NCBI GenBank assembly: GCA_900315635.1
Contig: OMZV01000002.1
Coordinates: 186,001 to 250,000 of the forward strand
DNA length: 64,000 nucleotides
Direction of reading: 5' to 3'
Origin: an uncultured Prevotella sp.
GTDB taxonomy: Bacteria; Bacteroidota; Bacteroidia; Bacteroidales; Bacteroidaceae
The notes under the pieces are model-generated. The model had not been told where the DNA came from. It did not search any database and was given only the letters and a program-made list of their open reading frames with translations. The position numbers and the translations under genes are program-made. This document shows positions 31,087 through 39,369 of this stretch, piece by piece. How positions within the stretch are numbered: the stretch's first letter is position 1; the number at the start of each line of letters is the position of its first letter.

Positions 31087-33576
31087 TTAGATGTTCTTCT
31101 CGCCGCTTGCTTCAGAAGCCTTTGCCGGTTCCTGATGCTTCTCGTGGTGGGTCTTCTCTCCTTCATGTTCAGGTGATGGCAATGCTGTCGGATCTACTTC
31201 CTCGTCAACATCTTCCTCACCTTCACCTTCGACTGGCTCGTCACGGCGGTTGACATATACTGTATCAACCTTTCGCTTAGGCTTAGCCCAATAGCTCTGG
31301 CATTCGTACAGACTCTTCTCTATATCATCGTCGTCCTGCCATTTAGCGTGGTACTTCATGAAGCGTCCATCTTTCCAAACAGATTTGATGAAGTTTCCGA
31401 CTATAGGCAATGCTGACCGTGAGCCTTGTCCCATCTTACCGTATCTGAAGTGGATACAGCGGTATTCTCCGCCAACCCATGCTCCGCAAACAAGGTTAGG
31501 ACTAACGCCGACAAACCATGCATCGGAGTGGTTGTTTGATGTTCCTGTCTTGCCGCCCCAGTCGGTATCCTTTGTAATATAGGCGTTCAAAGGCTGTGAC
31601 GTGCCGCCCGGCTCAACGAGTCCTGCCTTTAGCATTTGCTGCATGAGGAATGCTGTGCGGTGGCTGACAGCCTGAGTATCATCATCGTCGGCTTCATAGA
31701 GGACATTGCCTTCATCGTCGACGACCTTGGTAACGATTGTCGGCTCATGATGACGACCGTCATTGGCAATAGTGGTGTAAGCACCTACAAGTTCAAGAAG
31801 ATTGACGTCGCTCGAACCGAGAGCCAATGCAGGCTTGTTCTTAAGCGGGCTCTTTATACCCATCTTCTGTGCCATCTTTATGACATTATTAATGCCTACT
31901 TCCTGACCAAGGCGTGCTGCTATGGAGTTGATACTCTGTGCGAAAGCGCTGCGGAGAGGTATTGAGTCGCCGGTGAAATATCCATTGGCATTGGTAGGAG
32001 CCCATGTCTTCATCTCGTGGGTCTCGTCATCCTCAACCTGCATGCTGAAGTATTCGTCACGACGCTTGTCGCAAGGAACAAGTCCCTGGTCGATTGCCTC
32101 GGTGTAAACGAACAACTTGAATGTAGAACCAGGCTGGCGCTCGGTAGTGACTTTATCGTAGTTCCATGTATCGAAGTCTATATCGCCGACCCATGCCTTG
32201 ACGGCCCCTGTCTGTGGCTCAATGGCTACAAAGGCGCTGTGCATGAACCGAACCATATAGCGGATGGAGTCCATACTGGACATTTCGGCTGTGATATGTC
32301 CCTTCTCATAGTCGAAGAGGCGTACCTCGTGCTTCTTGTTCATGTAATAGTCGACACTGTCGGGCTGATTAGGGAACTTTGCCTGTAAAGCCTTGTAGAC
32401 TGGAAGACGCTGGGCTATGCCTTCGATGAAGTTTGGAATAACATTTCCGTTCTCGTCTCGCCAAGGGTCTTCGTGATACCAGTTGCCTTCGAAAGCACGC
32501 TGGACAACACGCATCTGCTTCGTGACAGCCTGCTCGGCATATTTCTGGAGTCGTGTGTCGAGGGTGGTATAGATACGTAATCCACTGCTATAAAGGTCGT
32601 AACCTTCGAGTTCAGGCTGCTGCTTGAGGAACTTTGCGACTGCCTCACGGAAGTACTTGGCTTGTCCCTTGTCATCGTCCTGTTGCTGAACATCAAGCTT
32701 TATAGGCTTCTTGATGAGTGAATCACAAGCCGACGCTGTGAGGTCGTTGTGGTCACGCATGTTTATGAGCACCTGATTGCGGCGCTTGATGGCATTCTGT
32801 GGACGTGTGATAGGGTTGTAGTATGTTGTAGCTTTCAACATTCCTACCAGCACGGCGCATTGATCCGGCGTCAGTTTGTCAGGTGTCGTATTGAAGTAAG
32901 TCTTTGCGGCGGTCTTGATTCCGAACGCGTTGTTACCGAAGTCAACGGTATTGGCGTACATCGTCAGTATGGCATCCTTACTGTAAATAAGCTCAAGTTT
33001 AATGGCAATAATCCATTCCTTGCTCTTGTCTATGATAAGTCTGACACCCGGAATACGGCCAAATAAGCCCTGGGAGTTGCCTCGGCGTACCTGGAACAGA
33101 TTTTTGGCAAGCTGCTGTGTGATAGTGGAGGCACCACGTGCACCATTGTGTGTAACGGCATCTTTTACTGCGCCGCCGATTCCTTCGAAGTCGATTCCGT
33201 GATGTTCATAGAATCGCTCGTCCTCAGTATCTATGAGGGCACGCCAGAACGAAGGCGATATTTCATTGTACCGCACAGGTATTCGGTTCTCTTTAAGATA
33301 ACGTCCGAGGAGTACTCCGTCAGCACTGAATACCTCACTGCCGGCATTCTTCGGTGGAGTCATTATCTCGTAGAAGCCCGGCGACCTACCGAAAAGCCAT
33401 AGGAAATTGACGTCTACTGCACCAAGATAAAGGAACAGGAAAACTACAAACGAAGTGAATCCCAAGGCAATCTTGGTGTACCATTTCCTGCCTCTGTATA
33501 GATTTGCATACCAAGGGAAGAATCCAATTATTCCCCTACCGATGGACTTGAAAATGTTGATAATCTTCTTTAGCAT
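31087..33576 (-). CDS. Penicillin-binding protein 1A-type bifunctional peptidoglycan synthase
   Basis: 829 residues from ATG 33576; a longer form from 33639 would add 21 residues encoded by the TGATGAT tract. One N-terminal membrane helix (about 38-60). The GT51 transglycosylase domain has TEDERFYEHHGIDFEGI and GASTITQQLAKNLF. The transpeptidase domain has QPGSTFKLF (SxxK), SINSIAARLG (SxN) and GGKTGTSNNHSDAW (KTG). The C-terminus is acidic and disordered. It polymerises and crosslinks peptidoglycan outside the inner membrane. Gene order miaA-PBP1A-helicase. Confidence 0.95.
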   Translation of the reverse strand: MLKKIINIFKSIGRGIIGFFPWYANLYRGRKWYTKIALGFTSFVVFLFLYLGAVDVNFLWLFGRSPGFYEIMTPPKNAGSEVFSADGVLLGRYLKENRIPVRYNEISPSFWRALIDTEDERFYEHHGIDFEGIGGAVKDAVTHNGARGASTITQQLAKNLFQVRRGNSQGLFGRIPGVRLIIDKSKEWIIAIKLELIYSKDAILTMYANTVDFGNNAFGIKTAAKTYFNTTPDKLTPDQCAVLVGMLKATTYYNPITRPQNAIKRRNQVLINMRDHNDLTASACDSLIKKPIKLDVQQQDDDKGQAKYFREAVAKFLKQQPELEGYDLYSSGLRIYTTLDTRLQKYAEQAVTKQMRVVQRAFEGNWYHEDPWRDENGNVIPNFIEGIAQRLPVYKALQAKFPNQPDSVDYYMNKKHEVRLFDYEKGHITAEMSSMDSIRYMVRFMHSAFVAIEPQTGAVKAWVGDIDFDTWNYDKVTTERQPGSTFKLFVYTEAIDQGLVPCDKRRDEYFSMQVEDDETHEMKTWAPTNANGYFTGDSIPLRSAFAQSINSIAARLGQEVGINNVIKMAQKMGIKSPLKNKPALALGSSDVNLLELVGAYTTIANDGRHHEPTIVTKVVDDEGNVLYEADDDDTQAVSHRTAFLMQQMLKAGLVEPGGTSQPLNAYITKDTDWGGKTGTSNNHSDAWFVGVSPNLVCGAWVGGEYRCIHFRYGKMGQGSRSALPIVGNFIKSVWKDGRFMKYHAKWQDDDDIEKSLYECQSYWAKPKRKVDTVYVNRRDEPVEGEGEEDVDEEVDPTALPSPEHEGEKTHHEKHQEPAKASEASGEKNI

Positions 33577-33658
33577 CTGTTTCTTGTCTTTTGATGATTT
33601 GATGATACGTTTATGGTTTGATGTCATCATATCATCCATTCATCCAGTCATCAGAGTA

Positions 33659-33666
33659 CAAAGTTA
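33659..33666 (-). promoter_or_regulatory. Possible -7 box of the PBP1A gene
   Basis: TAACTTTG on the minus strand at the 3' end of miaA; no good -33 seen. Confidence 0.4.
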
Positions 33667-33667
33667 G

Positions 33668-34579
33668 TTAAATCGATTCAATCTGTATCTTGGAAGTGAT
33701 ATAATTTAAGATTTCTTCAATATTTTCGGGTGAAAACCACTGCATAGCCGTGTCGCGCTTGTACCAAGTGAGTTGTTTTCGGGCATAGCGGCGGGTGTTG
33801 CTCTGAATCTTGAATATTGCTTCGTCTATTGTTGTGAGTCCGTCAAGATACTCAAACATTTCCTTGTAGCCGACGGTGTTGAGTGCGTTGACGCCACGGT
33901 AGGGCAGAACACGTAAAGCTTCATCGATAAGCCCTTCGTCAATCATTTGCAATACACGTGCATTGATTCTGTTATAGAGTTCTTCGCGTGGGAGATTTAG
34001 CCCTATTTTGATTATATTGAACGGTCGTTCCTTTGGCTTGTTTGTGCGGAAGGATGTGTAAGTGCGTCCTGTCTGATGGCAAATCTCAAGGGCATGGACA
34101 ACACGCCGTGGATTGTTGCGGTCGACAATAGCCCAATGCTCGGGGTCAAGGCGGTGAAGTTCTTCAACTAATGTGGGCAATCCTTCTTCCTCCAGACGTT
34201 TCTTCATTTCGTTGCGAATGTCGTCACGAATAGTTGGAATATCGTCAATCCCTTTGCAAACAGCATCAATGTACATCATGCTTCCACCGCTCATCAGTGC
34301 CACATCTGACGATTTGAACAATTCTTCAAGTAAATGCAAGACGTCTTGTTCATAGTTAGAGGCACTATAATAATCGCCAAGGTGAAGTGTCCCTACGAAA
34401 TAATGCTTGACCTCAGCTTGTTGCTCTTGTGTTGGCGCAGCTGTTCCTATAGGTATCTCTGCGAATATCTGTCGGGAGTCTGCATTAATAATAGGTATAT
34501 GAAAAGTGCTGGCAACACGCAAGCAAAGCTCCGTCTTGCCAACACCCGTCGGACCAGTAATTACTATTAAGGTCTTCAC
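33668..34579 (-). CDS. miaA: tRNA dimethylallyltransferase
   Basis: 303 residues. It adds a dimethylallyl group to A37 of tRNAs reading UNN codons. Marks: GPTGVGKT (9-16), INADSRQIF, SGGSMMYIDAV, DPEHWAIVDRNNPRRVVHAL and the C-terminal NTRRYARKQLTWYKRD. Its ATG overlaps the lpxA stop by 4 nt, indicating translational coupling. Confidence 0.96.
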   Translation of the reverse strand: MKTLIVITGPTGVGKTELCLRVASTFHIPIINADSRQIFAEIPIGTAAPTQEQQAEVKHYFVGTLHLGDYYSASNYEQDVLHLLEELFKSSDVALMSGGSMMYIDAVCKGIDDIPTIRDDIRNEMKKRLEEEGLPTLVEELHRLDPEHWAIVDRNNPRRVVHALEICHQTGRTYTSFRTNKPKERPFNIIKIGLNLPREELYNRINARVLQMIDEGLIDEALRVLPYRGVNALNTVGYKEMFEYLDGLTTIDEAIFKIQSNTRRYARKQLTWYKRDTAMQWFSPENIEEILNYITSKIQIESI

Positions 34580-35346
34580 TTGATTATTCCTCGCTTCGAT
34601 GCCTGAACGAAGTCGATGATATATTGAATCTCCTTTGTTACCTGTAGTTCACTCTTAATGCGCTTGATGTTCTCCTCGCGTGTACCGTCGCTATATAGAA
34701 TGCGGTAAGCGTTGTGGATAAGTTCGATGAGGTCGTTGGAGAAACCGTGGCGACGCAGACCGATGATGTTGATGCCTGCGTATCGGATAGGCTCCTTACC
34801 TGCTATAATATAAGGTGGAACGTCCATTGAGAAACGGCTTCCGCCCTGAATCATTACGTAGCTTCCAACGCGGCAGAACTGATGACAGAGCACCTCGGCA
34901 GAGATAACGGCATTGTCGTCGACATGTACCTCTCCGCCAAACTTTGTAGAGTTACCGATGATAAGGTTGGAACCGAAGAAACAGTCGTGGGCAATGTGCA
35001 TGTTCTCCATGAGCAAGTTGTTGTTGCCAACCTGTGTCGTTCCTTTCGAAGCAGTACCACGAGAGATAGTAACATTCTCACGGATAGAGTTATTGTCGCC
35101 AACTTCGCAGATGGTGTCCTCGCCTTTGAACTTAAGATCCTGTGGCTTGGTAGAGATGCTTGCGCCGGGGAATATCTCATTGCCATTGCCGATGCGGGCA
35201 CCGTAGTTTATCGTCACGCTATTCTGCAGGACGTTGTTATCGCCCATGACAGTGTTCCTGTCGATAAAGCAGAACGGACCAATAATGTTGTTGTCGCCTA
35301 ATTTCGCTTCGGGGTGAACGTAAGCTAATGGACTTATTTGATTCAT
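34576..35346 (-). CDS. lpxA: UDP-N-acetylglucosamine acyltransferase
   Basis: 256 residues. First step of lipid A synthesis: transfer of a 3-hydroxyacyl chain from ACP to UDP-GlcNAc. A left-handed beta helix of hexapeptide repeats (LGDNNIIGPFCFIDRNTVMG, ARIGNGNEIFPGASIST) is followed by a helical tail. MHIAHDCFFGSNLIIGN contains the catalytic histidine. Start is 9 nt after lpxC-fabZ and the end overlaps miaA by 4 nt. Confidence 0.96.
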   Translation of the reverse strand: MNQISPLAYVHPEAKLGDNNIIGPFCFIDRNTVMGDNNVLQNSVTINYGARIGNGNEIFPGASISTKPQDLKFKGEDTICEVGDNNSIRENVTISRGTASKGTTQVGNNNLLMENMHIAHDCFFGSNLIIGNSTKFGGEVHVDDNAVISAEVLCHQFCRVGSYVMIQGGSRFSMDVPPYIIAGKEPIRYAGINIIGLRRHGFSNDLIELIHNAYRILYSDGTREENIKRIKSELQVTKEIQYIIDFVQASKRGIIK

Positions 35347-35355
35347 ATTTCGGAT

Positions 35356-36741
35356 TTATTTATTCTTAACTATTTGTGCAGTGAACGATGCCTCGGATAC
35401 TACATGGTCGCCAACGAAGATGTAACCCTTCATCGTGCTGATGCCATGGCGAACCGCCTGTTCCATCTCTACGCGGAAGAGCAGTGTGTCGCCAGGCTCA
35501 ACCTTCTGGCGGAACTTCACTCCGTCAATCTTCAGGAAATAAGTGGAGTAGTGCTCCGGCTCCTTCAGTTGAGAGAGGACAAGCAGACCTCCACACTGCG
35601 CCATTGCCTCTATCTGGAGGACTCCCGGCATGACAGGCTCTTGTGGGAAGTGACCCTGGAAGAACGGCTCATTGGCTGTTACGTTCTTAACGCCGACGAT
35701 GCTGTTAGGACCAACGGCAATAATCTTGTCGACAAGCTGCATTGGGTAGCGGTGTGGAAGAAGCTCACGGATGCGCTTGTTGTCCATAATCGGCTCTTCA
35801 TTCGGGTCGTAGATAGGTGCCTGAACCTCATGTTTGCGGATCTCCTTACGCATCAGGCGGGCAAACTTATTGTTTACAGTGTGTCCCGGACGTGTTGCAA
35901 TGATGCGACCCTTGATTGGTTTACCAATGAGAGCCATATCACCGATGATATCAAGGAGCTTATGGCGTGTGCACTCGTTGTCCCACATCAGCGGCTTGTG
36001 CTGGATGTAACCGATATGGGTTGCATTGATGTGAGGAACATGAAGAAGGTCGGCGAGCTGGTCTAGTTTCTCCTGAGAGACCTCACGCTCATAAATAACA
36101 ATGGCGTTGTCGAGGTCACCGCCCTTGATAAGGTTTGCCTGAAGCAACGGCATGATGTCACGAACAAAGACGAAAGTACGTGCCGGAGCAATCTCATCGG
36201 CGAACTTGTTGACATCGTCGAGGGTTGCAAACTGACTGCGGATGAACTTCGAGTCGAATGAGCACATTGCTGTGATAGAGAACTGATCGTCTGGAAGGAT
36301 TGTGATAACAGACTCTCCGTCCTGAATTTCTATCTTATGACGGATGATGTAGTAGTCCTTCGGAGCATTCTGCTCAACGATTCCAACCTTGCGAATCTGC
36401 TCAACATACTTTTCGGCTGAGCCGTCGAGGATTGGGAATTCTGGACCATTTACCTGAACAAGACAATTGTCGATGCCCATTGCATAGAGGGCTGCCATTC
36501 CATGCTCAATAGTTCCTACACGTGTATCGCCCTTTGCAATGACGGTGCCACGCTGGGTGTCGACTACATATTCTGCCAAAGCGTCGATAATTGGCTGACC
36601 TTCGAGGTCGATTCTCTGTATCTTAAGACCGTAATTCTCAGGTGCCGGATTGAATGTAACGGTTAAACTCAAACCTGTGTGCAGTCCTTTTCCGAAGAGG
36701 GAGAAGCTGCCTTTCAGTGTCATTTGTTTCGTTGCTTCCAT
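35356..36741 (-). CDS. lpxC-fabZ: Bifunctional UDP-3-O-acyl-N-acetylglucosamine deacetylase / 3-hydroxyacyl-ACP dehydratase
   Basis: 461 residues. Residues 1 to about 305 are LpxC, the zinc deacetylase that commits to lipid A (GTIEHGMAALYAMGIDN, RHKLLDIIGDMALIG). About 318-461 are FabZ (LLPHRYPMQLVDKI; GHFPQEPVMPGVLQIEAMAQ). The fusion is typical of Bacteroidota. Since FabZ and LpxA compete for 3-hydroxyacyl-ACP, fusion may balance phospholipid against lipid A. The spacer before it is wholly a repeat element. Confidence 0.96.
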   Translation of the reverse strand: MEATKQMTLKGSFSLFGKGLHTGLSLTVTFNPAPENYGLKIQRIDLEGQPIIDALAEYVVDTQRGTVIAKGDTRVGTIEHGMAALYAMGIDNCLVQVNGPEFPILDGSAEKYVEQIRKVGIVEQNAPKDYYIIRHKIEIQDGESVITILPDDQFSITAMCSFDSKFIRSQFATLDDVNKFADEIAPARTFVFVRDIMPLLQANLIKGGDLDNAIVIYEREVSQEKLDQLADLLHVPHINATHIGYIQHKPLMWDNECTRHKLLDIIGDMALIGKPIKGRIIATRPGHTVNNKFARLMRKEIRKHEVQAPIYDPNEEPIMDNKRIRELLPHRYPMQLVDKIIAVGPNSIVGVKNVTANEPFFQGHFPQEPVMPGVLQIEAMAQCGGLLVLSQLKEPEHYSTYFLKIDGVKFRQKVEPGDTLLFRVEMEQAVRHGISTMKGYIFVGDHVVSEASFTAQIVKNK

Positions 36742-36757
36742 TGCTTATGATTTGTAA

Positions 36758-36906
36758 GCCTCCCCAAGCCCCTCCGCTTGGAGGGGATGTTTAATTACCT
36801 TCATGGCTCGGTTTGGCGATTTCTTTTATGTATATTAATTGTGTGCTCTTTAAGAGTTTATCATTGTGATTAAACATCCCCTCCAAGCGGAGGGGCTTGG
36901 GGAGGC
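36758..36906. repeat. Paired inverted-repeat element, lpxD/lpxC-fabZ spacer
   Basis: Left arm 36758-36799 (GCCTCCCCAAGCCCCTCCGC onward to TTTAATTACC) and right arm 36866-36906 (GTGATTAAACATCCCCTCCA to GGAGGC). Arms are inverted and each contains a CCCCTCC-hairpin-GGAGGGG. It fills nearly the whole spacer. Sequence variant: CCGCTTGGAGGGG in place of CTTGGGGGAGG. Confidence 0.88.
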
Positions 36907-36908
36907 TG

Positions 36909-37949
36909 TTATTGCTGGGCCTTCAGTTTATCCACTTCCTTCTGCAACTCATTAATCTGCTTGTAAAGCTCTGGCAGACGGCGGAAGATAGCCTGAGACT
37001 TGAAGTATGGACGTGGCTCCATTGGTGGAGTGCCGATAAGTGTCTGGTTGCTCTTAAGTGCTCCCGGTACACCGCTCTGTGCTCCGAGGAACACCTTGTC
37101 GCCGATAGTGATATGTCCTGCGATACCAACCTGGCCACCGAACATACACCACTGACCAACCTTTGTTGAACCTGCAATACCGACCTGTGCGCTCATTACG
37201 GTATTCTCGCCAATATCGGTATTGTGGGCTATCTGTACAAGGTTATCGAGCTTAACGCCCTTGCGGACGAATGTGCTGCCCATTGTTGAGCGGTCGACAC
37301 ATGTGTTGGCACCTATTTCAACATTGTCCTCAATGGTGACAATGCCAATCTGTGGAATCTTATCGTACTGACCGGTCTGCTGGTTTGGAGCAAATCCGAA
37401 TCCGTCGGCACCGATAACACTACCGCTATGGATTGTTACGTTGTTGCCAAGTTTGCAATCGTGATAGATGCTAACATTAGGATAAATAATGCAATTCTTG
37501 CCAAGAGTGACGTTATCCATTATCGTTGCATGAGGATAAATCTGGCTTCCGTCACCAACAACGGCACCGTCGCCTATGTAAGCAAATGCTCCAATATACA
37601 CATTCTCACCGACTTTAGCTTTCGGCGAGATGAATGCCAGTGAGTCGATACCCTGCTTCTTTGGCTTCATGCTCTCATAGAGTTGCAACAACTTTGCCAC
37701 GCAATCACGGGCGTTTTTCACACGGATGAGTGTTGGCTTTGCAGGTTTTTCCAGTTCTATGCTCTCATCAACGAGAACAATTGTCGACTCTGTATTGTAA
37801 AGATAATGGGTGTATTTTGAATTTGCGAGGAAGGAAATTGCTCCAGGCTTGCCTTCTTCAATTTTTGCAAAAGTATTGATGGTGGCGTTCTCGTCACCTT
37901 CCACACGGCCCTGAATAAACTGGGCTATCTGCTTTGCGGAAAACTCCAT
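36909..37949 (-). CDS. lpxD: UDP-3-O-acylglucosamine N-acyltransferase
   Basis: 346 residues. Third step of lipid A synthesis, N-acylation of UDP-3-O-acylglucosamine. An N-terminal uridine-binding domain (about 1-100) is followed by hexapeptide repeats ([20 protein letters not shown] and on), the [13 protein letters not shown] segment with the catalytic histidine, and a C-terminal coiled helix ([18 protein letters not shown]). It has its own promoter and leads lpxC-fabZ, lpxA and miaA. Confidence 0.96.
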   Translation of the reverse strand: MEFSAKQIAQFIQGRVEGDENATINTFAKIEEGKPGAISFLANSKYTHYLYNTESTIVLVDESIELEKPAKPTLIRVKNARDCVAKLLQLYESMKPKKQGIDSLAFISPKAKVGENVYIGAFAYIGDGAVVGDGSQIYPHATIMDNVTLGKNCIIYPNVSIYHDCKLGNNVTIHSGSVIGADGFGFAPNQQTGQYDKIPQIGIVTIEDNVEIGANTCVDRSTMGSTFVRKGVKLDNLVQIAHNTDIGENTVMSAQVGIAGSTKVGQWCMFGGQVGIAGHITIGDKVFLGAQSGVPGALKSNQTLIGTPPMEPRPYFKSQAIFRRLPELYKQINELQKEVDKLKAQQ

Positions 37950-37977
37950 AATATTAGCTTTGTATTAATTATTTGTG

Positions 37978-38008
37978 CAAAGATAGTGAAAATCGAAGAC
38001 AACGCAAA
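37978..38008 (-). promoter_or_regulatory. Promoter of the lpxD operon (family B spacer)
   Basis: Minus strand TTTG (38008-38005), spacer CGTTGTCTTCGATTTTCAC, TATCTTTG (37985-37978). The spacer core TTGTCTTCGATTT recurs in phoH P2. Upstream lies AAAATAAA-TTCCCT-TTTATTTT, a palindrome running into the -33 box. Confidence 0.85.
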
Positions 38009-38074
38009 ATAAAAGGGAATTTATTTTCATTGTAGAGATATATCCTAGCTTATAAACAGATAATCGAAAAAATA

Positions 38075-39295
38075 TCAGAAGCGTTGATAACAAAGATAAT
38101 ATTTGCGAACTTTCTTGGATAGAAGGTCCACATTAAGCAATTCTGATGCTTCCGTGATGTCCTTTATCGTACCATCTTTGTAAAGAATAGAGATATGGTC
38201 ATCATTGATGTCATACATGTCTTTCTGGATGGTATTGACACTCATCAGATAGCCAGCATCATCATAGCTTATCCCGGCTTTCTCAGCCAGGGACTTGCGT
38301 AGTTCGTGTTGTTCTTCATCGCTTACTGGTTCTTCACGTACTTCCACCTTGAATATGTGGCGGTTTATCACGTCGTCGGCAAGCATTGACAGAAGCTTAT
38401 CGTCCGACTGAGCCCATACTTTCACGGCACTCCATATATCACTGTCGTCCAATTGAGAGTACATGTCAAGTGCTTCCGGATGGCTTGTGAACCAATCGGC
38501 ATTGATGTCATTATAGAGGAAATACTTCAGTGCAGGCGAAGCGAATATATCCCATCCTTGCTTTGCCAGATATTCAGCACGGCGAATACAGTTGATAAGA
38601 GTGCGCTCGTAAGCGACGACGGTCTTATGCAGGTAAACCGACCAGTACATAAGGCGTCGTGATGTAAGATAATTTTCGATAGAATATATAGCTTTTGATT
38701 CGACTACCAGCGAGTCATCGACTACATTGAGCATTTTGATTATTCGTGCTGAACCTATATTCCCCTCTGTAACACCGGTGAAGAAACTGTCACGACGAAG
38801 ATAGTCAAGTCGATCAACATCCAACTGACTTGATATTAGCTGATGCAGAAACTTCTTCGCATATTCGTCCTTGAATATCTTTATTGCAAGATTCAGTTCG
38901 CCGTGCATCTCATCATTTATACGCTGCATCATCATGAGAGATATTTCCTCGTGGGTGATGCCATGTATGAGCGTATTCTCAAGCACATGAGAGAATGGTG
39001 CATGACCAATATCATGCATGAGTATTGCTGCTTCGACCGCTTCGGCTTCACTGTCGAAGATGAAAACTCCTTTCTGCTCCAGCGATAGCACTGCCTCGCT
39101 CATCAGATGGAATGCACCGATGGAGTGAAGGAACCTAGTGTGTTGTGCACCTGGGTAGACTACACTTGCCATTCCGTTCTGCTTTATCCTTGTCAGACGC
39201 TGCATGAGCGGATGCTGTACAATATTCAGTAGGAGTCCCCTTGGAATCTTTATGAATCCGAATACCGGATCGTTGATTATCTTGCTATCGTTCAA
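38075..39295 (-). CDS. HD-domain phosphohydrolase (dGTPase-like)
   Basis: 406 residues. HD-domain metal ligands: TRFLHSIGAFHL (first His), LMHDIGHAPFSHVLE (HD pair), and D in SQLDVDRLDYLRRDSF. This pattern matches the YdhJ/SAMHD-like group of deoxynucleotide triphosphohydrolases; the true substrate is uncertain. It lies just upstream of lpxD, but lpxD has its own promoter. A -7 TAACTTTG with TTG 20 bp upstream precedes it at 39321-39351. Confidence 0.9.
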   Translation of the reverse strand: MNDSKIINDPVFGFIKIPRGLLLNIVQHPLMQRLTRIKQNGMASVVYPGAQHTRFLHSIGAFHLMSEAVLSLEQKGVFIFDSEAEAVEAAILMHDIGHAPFSHVLENTLIHGITHEEISLMMMQRINDEMHGELNLAIKIFKDEYAKKFLHQLISSQLDVDRLDYLRRDSFFTGVTEGNIGSARIIKMLNVVDDSLVVESKAIYSIENYLTSRRLMYWSVYLHKTVVAYERTLINCIRRAEYLAKQGWDIFASPALKYFLYNDINADWFTSHPEALDMYSQLDDSDIWSAVKVWAQSDDKLLSMLADDVINRHIFKVEVREEPVSDEEQHELRKSLAEKAGISYDDAGYLMSVNTIQKDMYDINDDHISILYKDGTIKDITEASELLNVDLLSKKVRKYYLCYQRF

Positions 39296-39320
39296 TATCT
39301 TAAGACTTTGATTCAGAGGG

Positions 39321-39351
39321 CAAAGTTACAACTATTAATCCGATGAAACAA
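39321..39351 (-). promoter_or_regulatory. Promoter of the HD-domain gene
   Basis: Minus strand TTG (39351-39349), 20-bp spacer, TAACTTTG (39328-39321), 26 bp before the ATG. Confidence 0.58.
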
Positions 39352-39369
39352 CAAAAGCCCCGATTATTT

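Noticed and set aside
33577..33639. 21-residue N-terminal extension of PBP1A
   Set aside because: Encoded by the low-complexity TGATGAT tract; ATG 33576 gives the normal start, though the longer form is not excluded.
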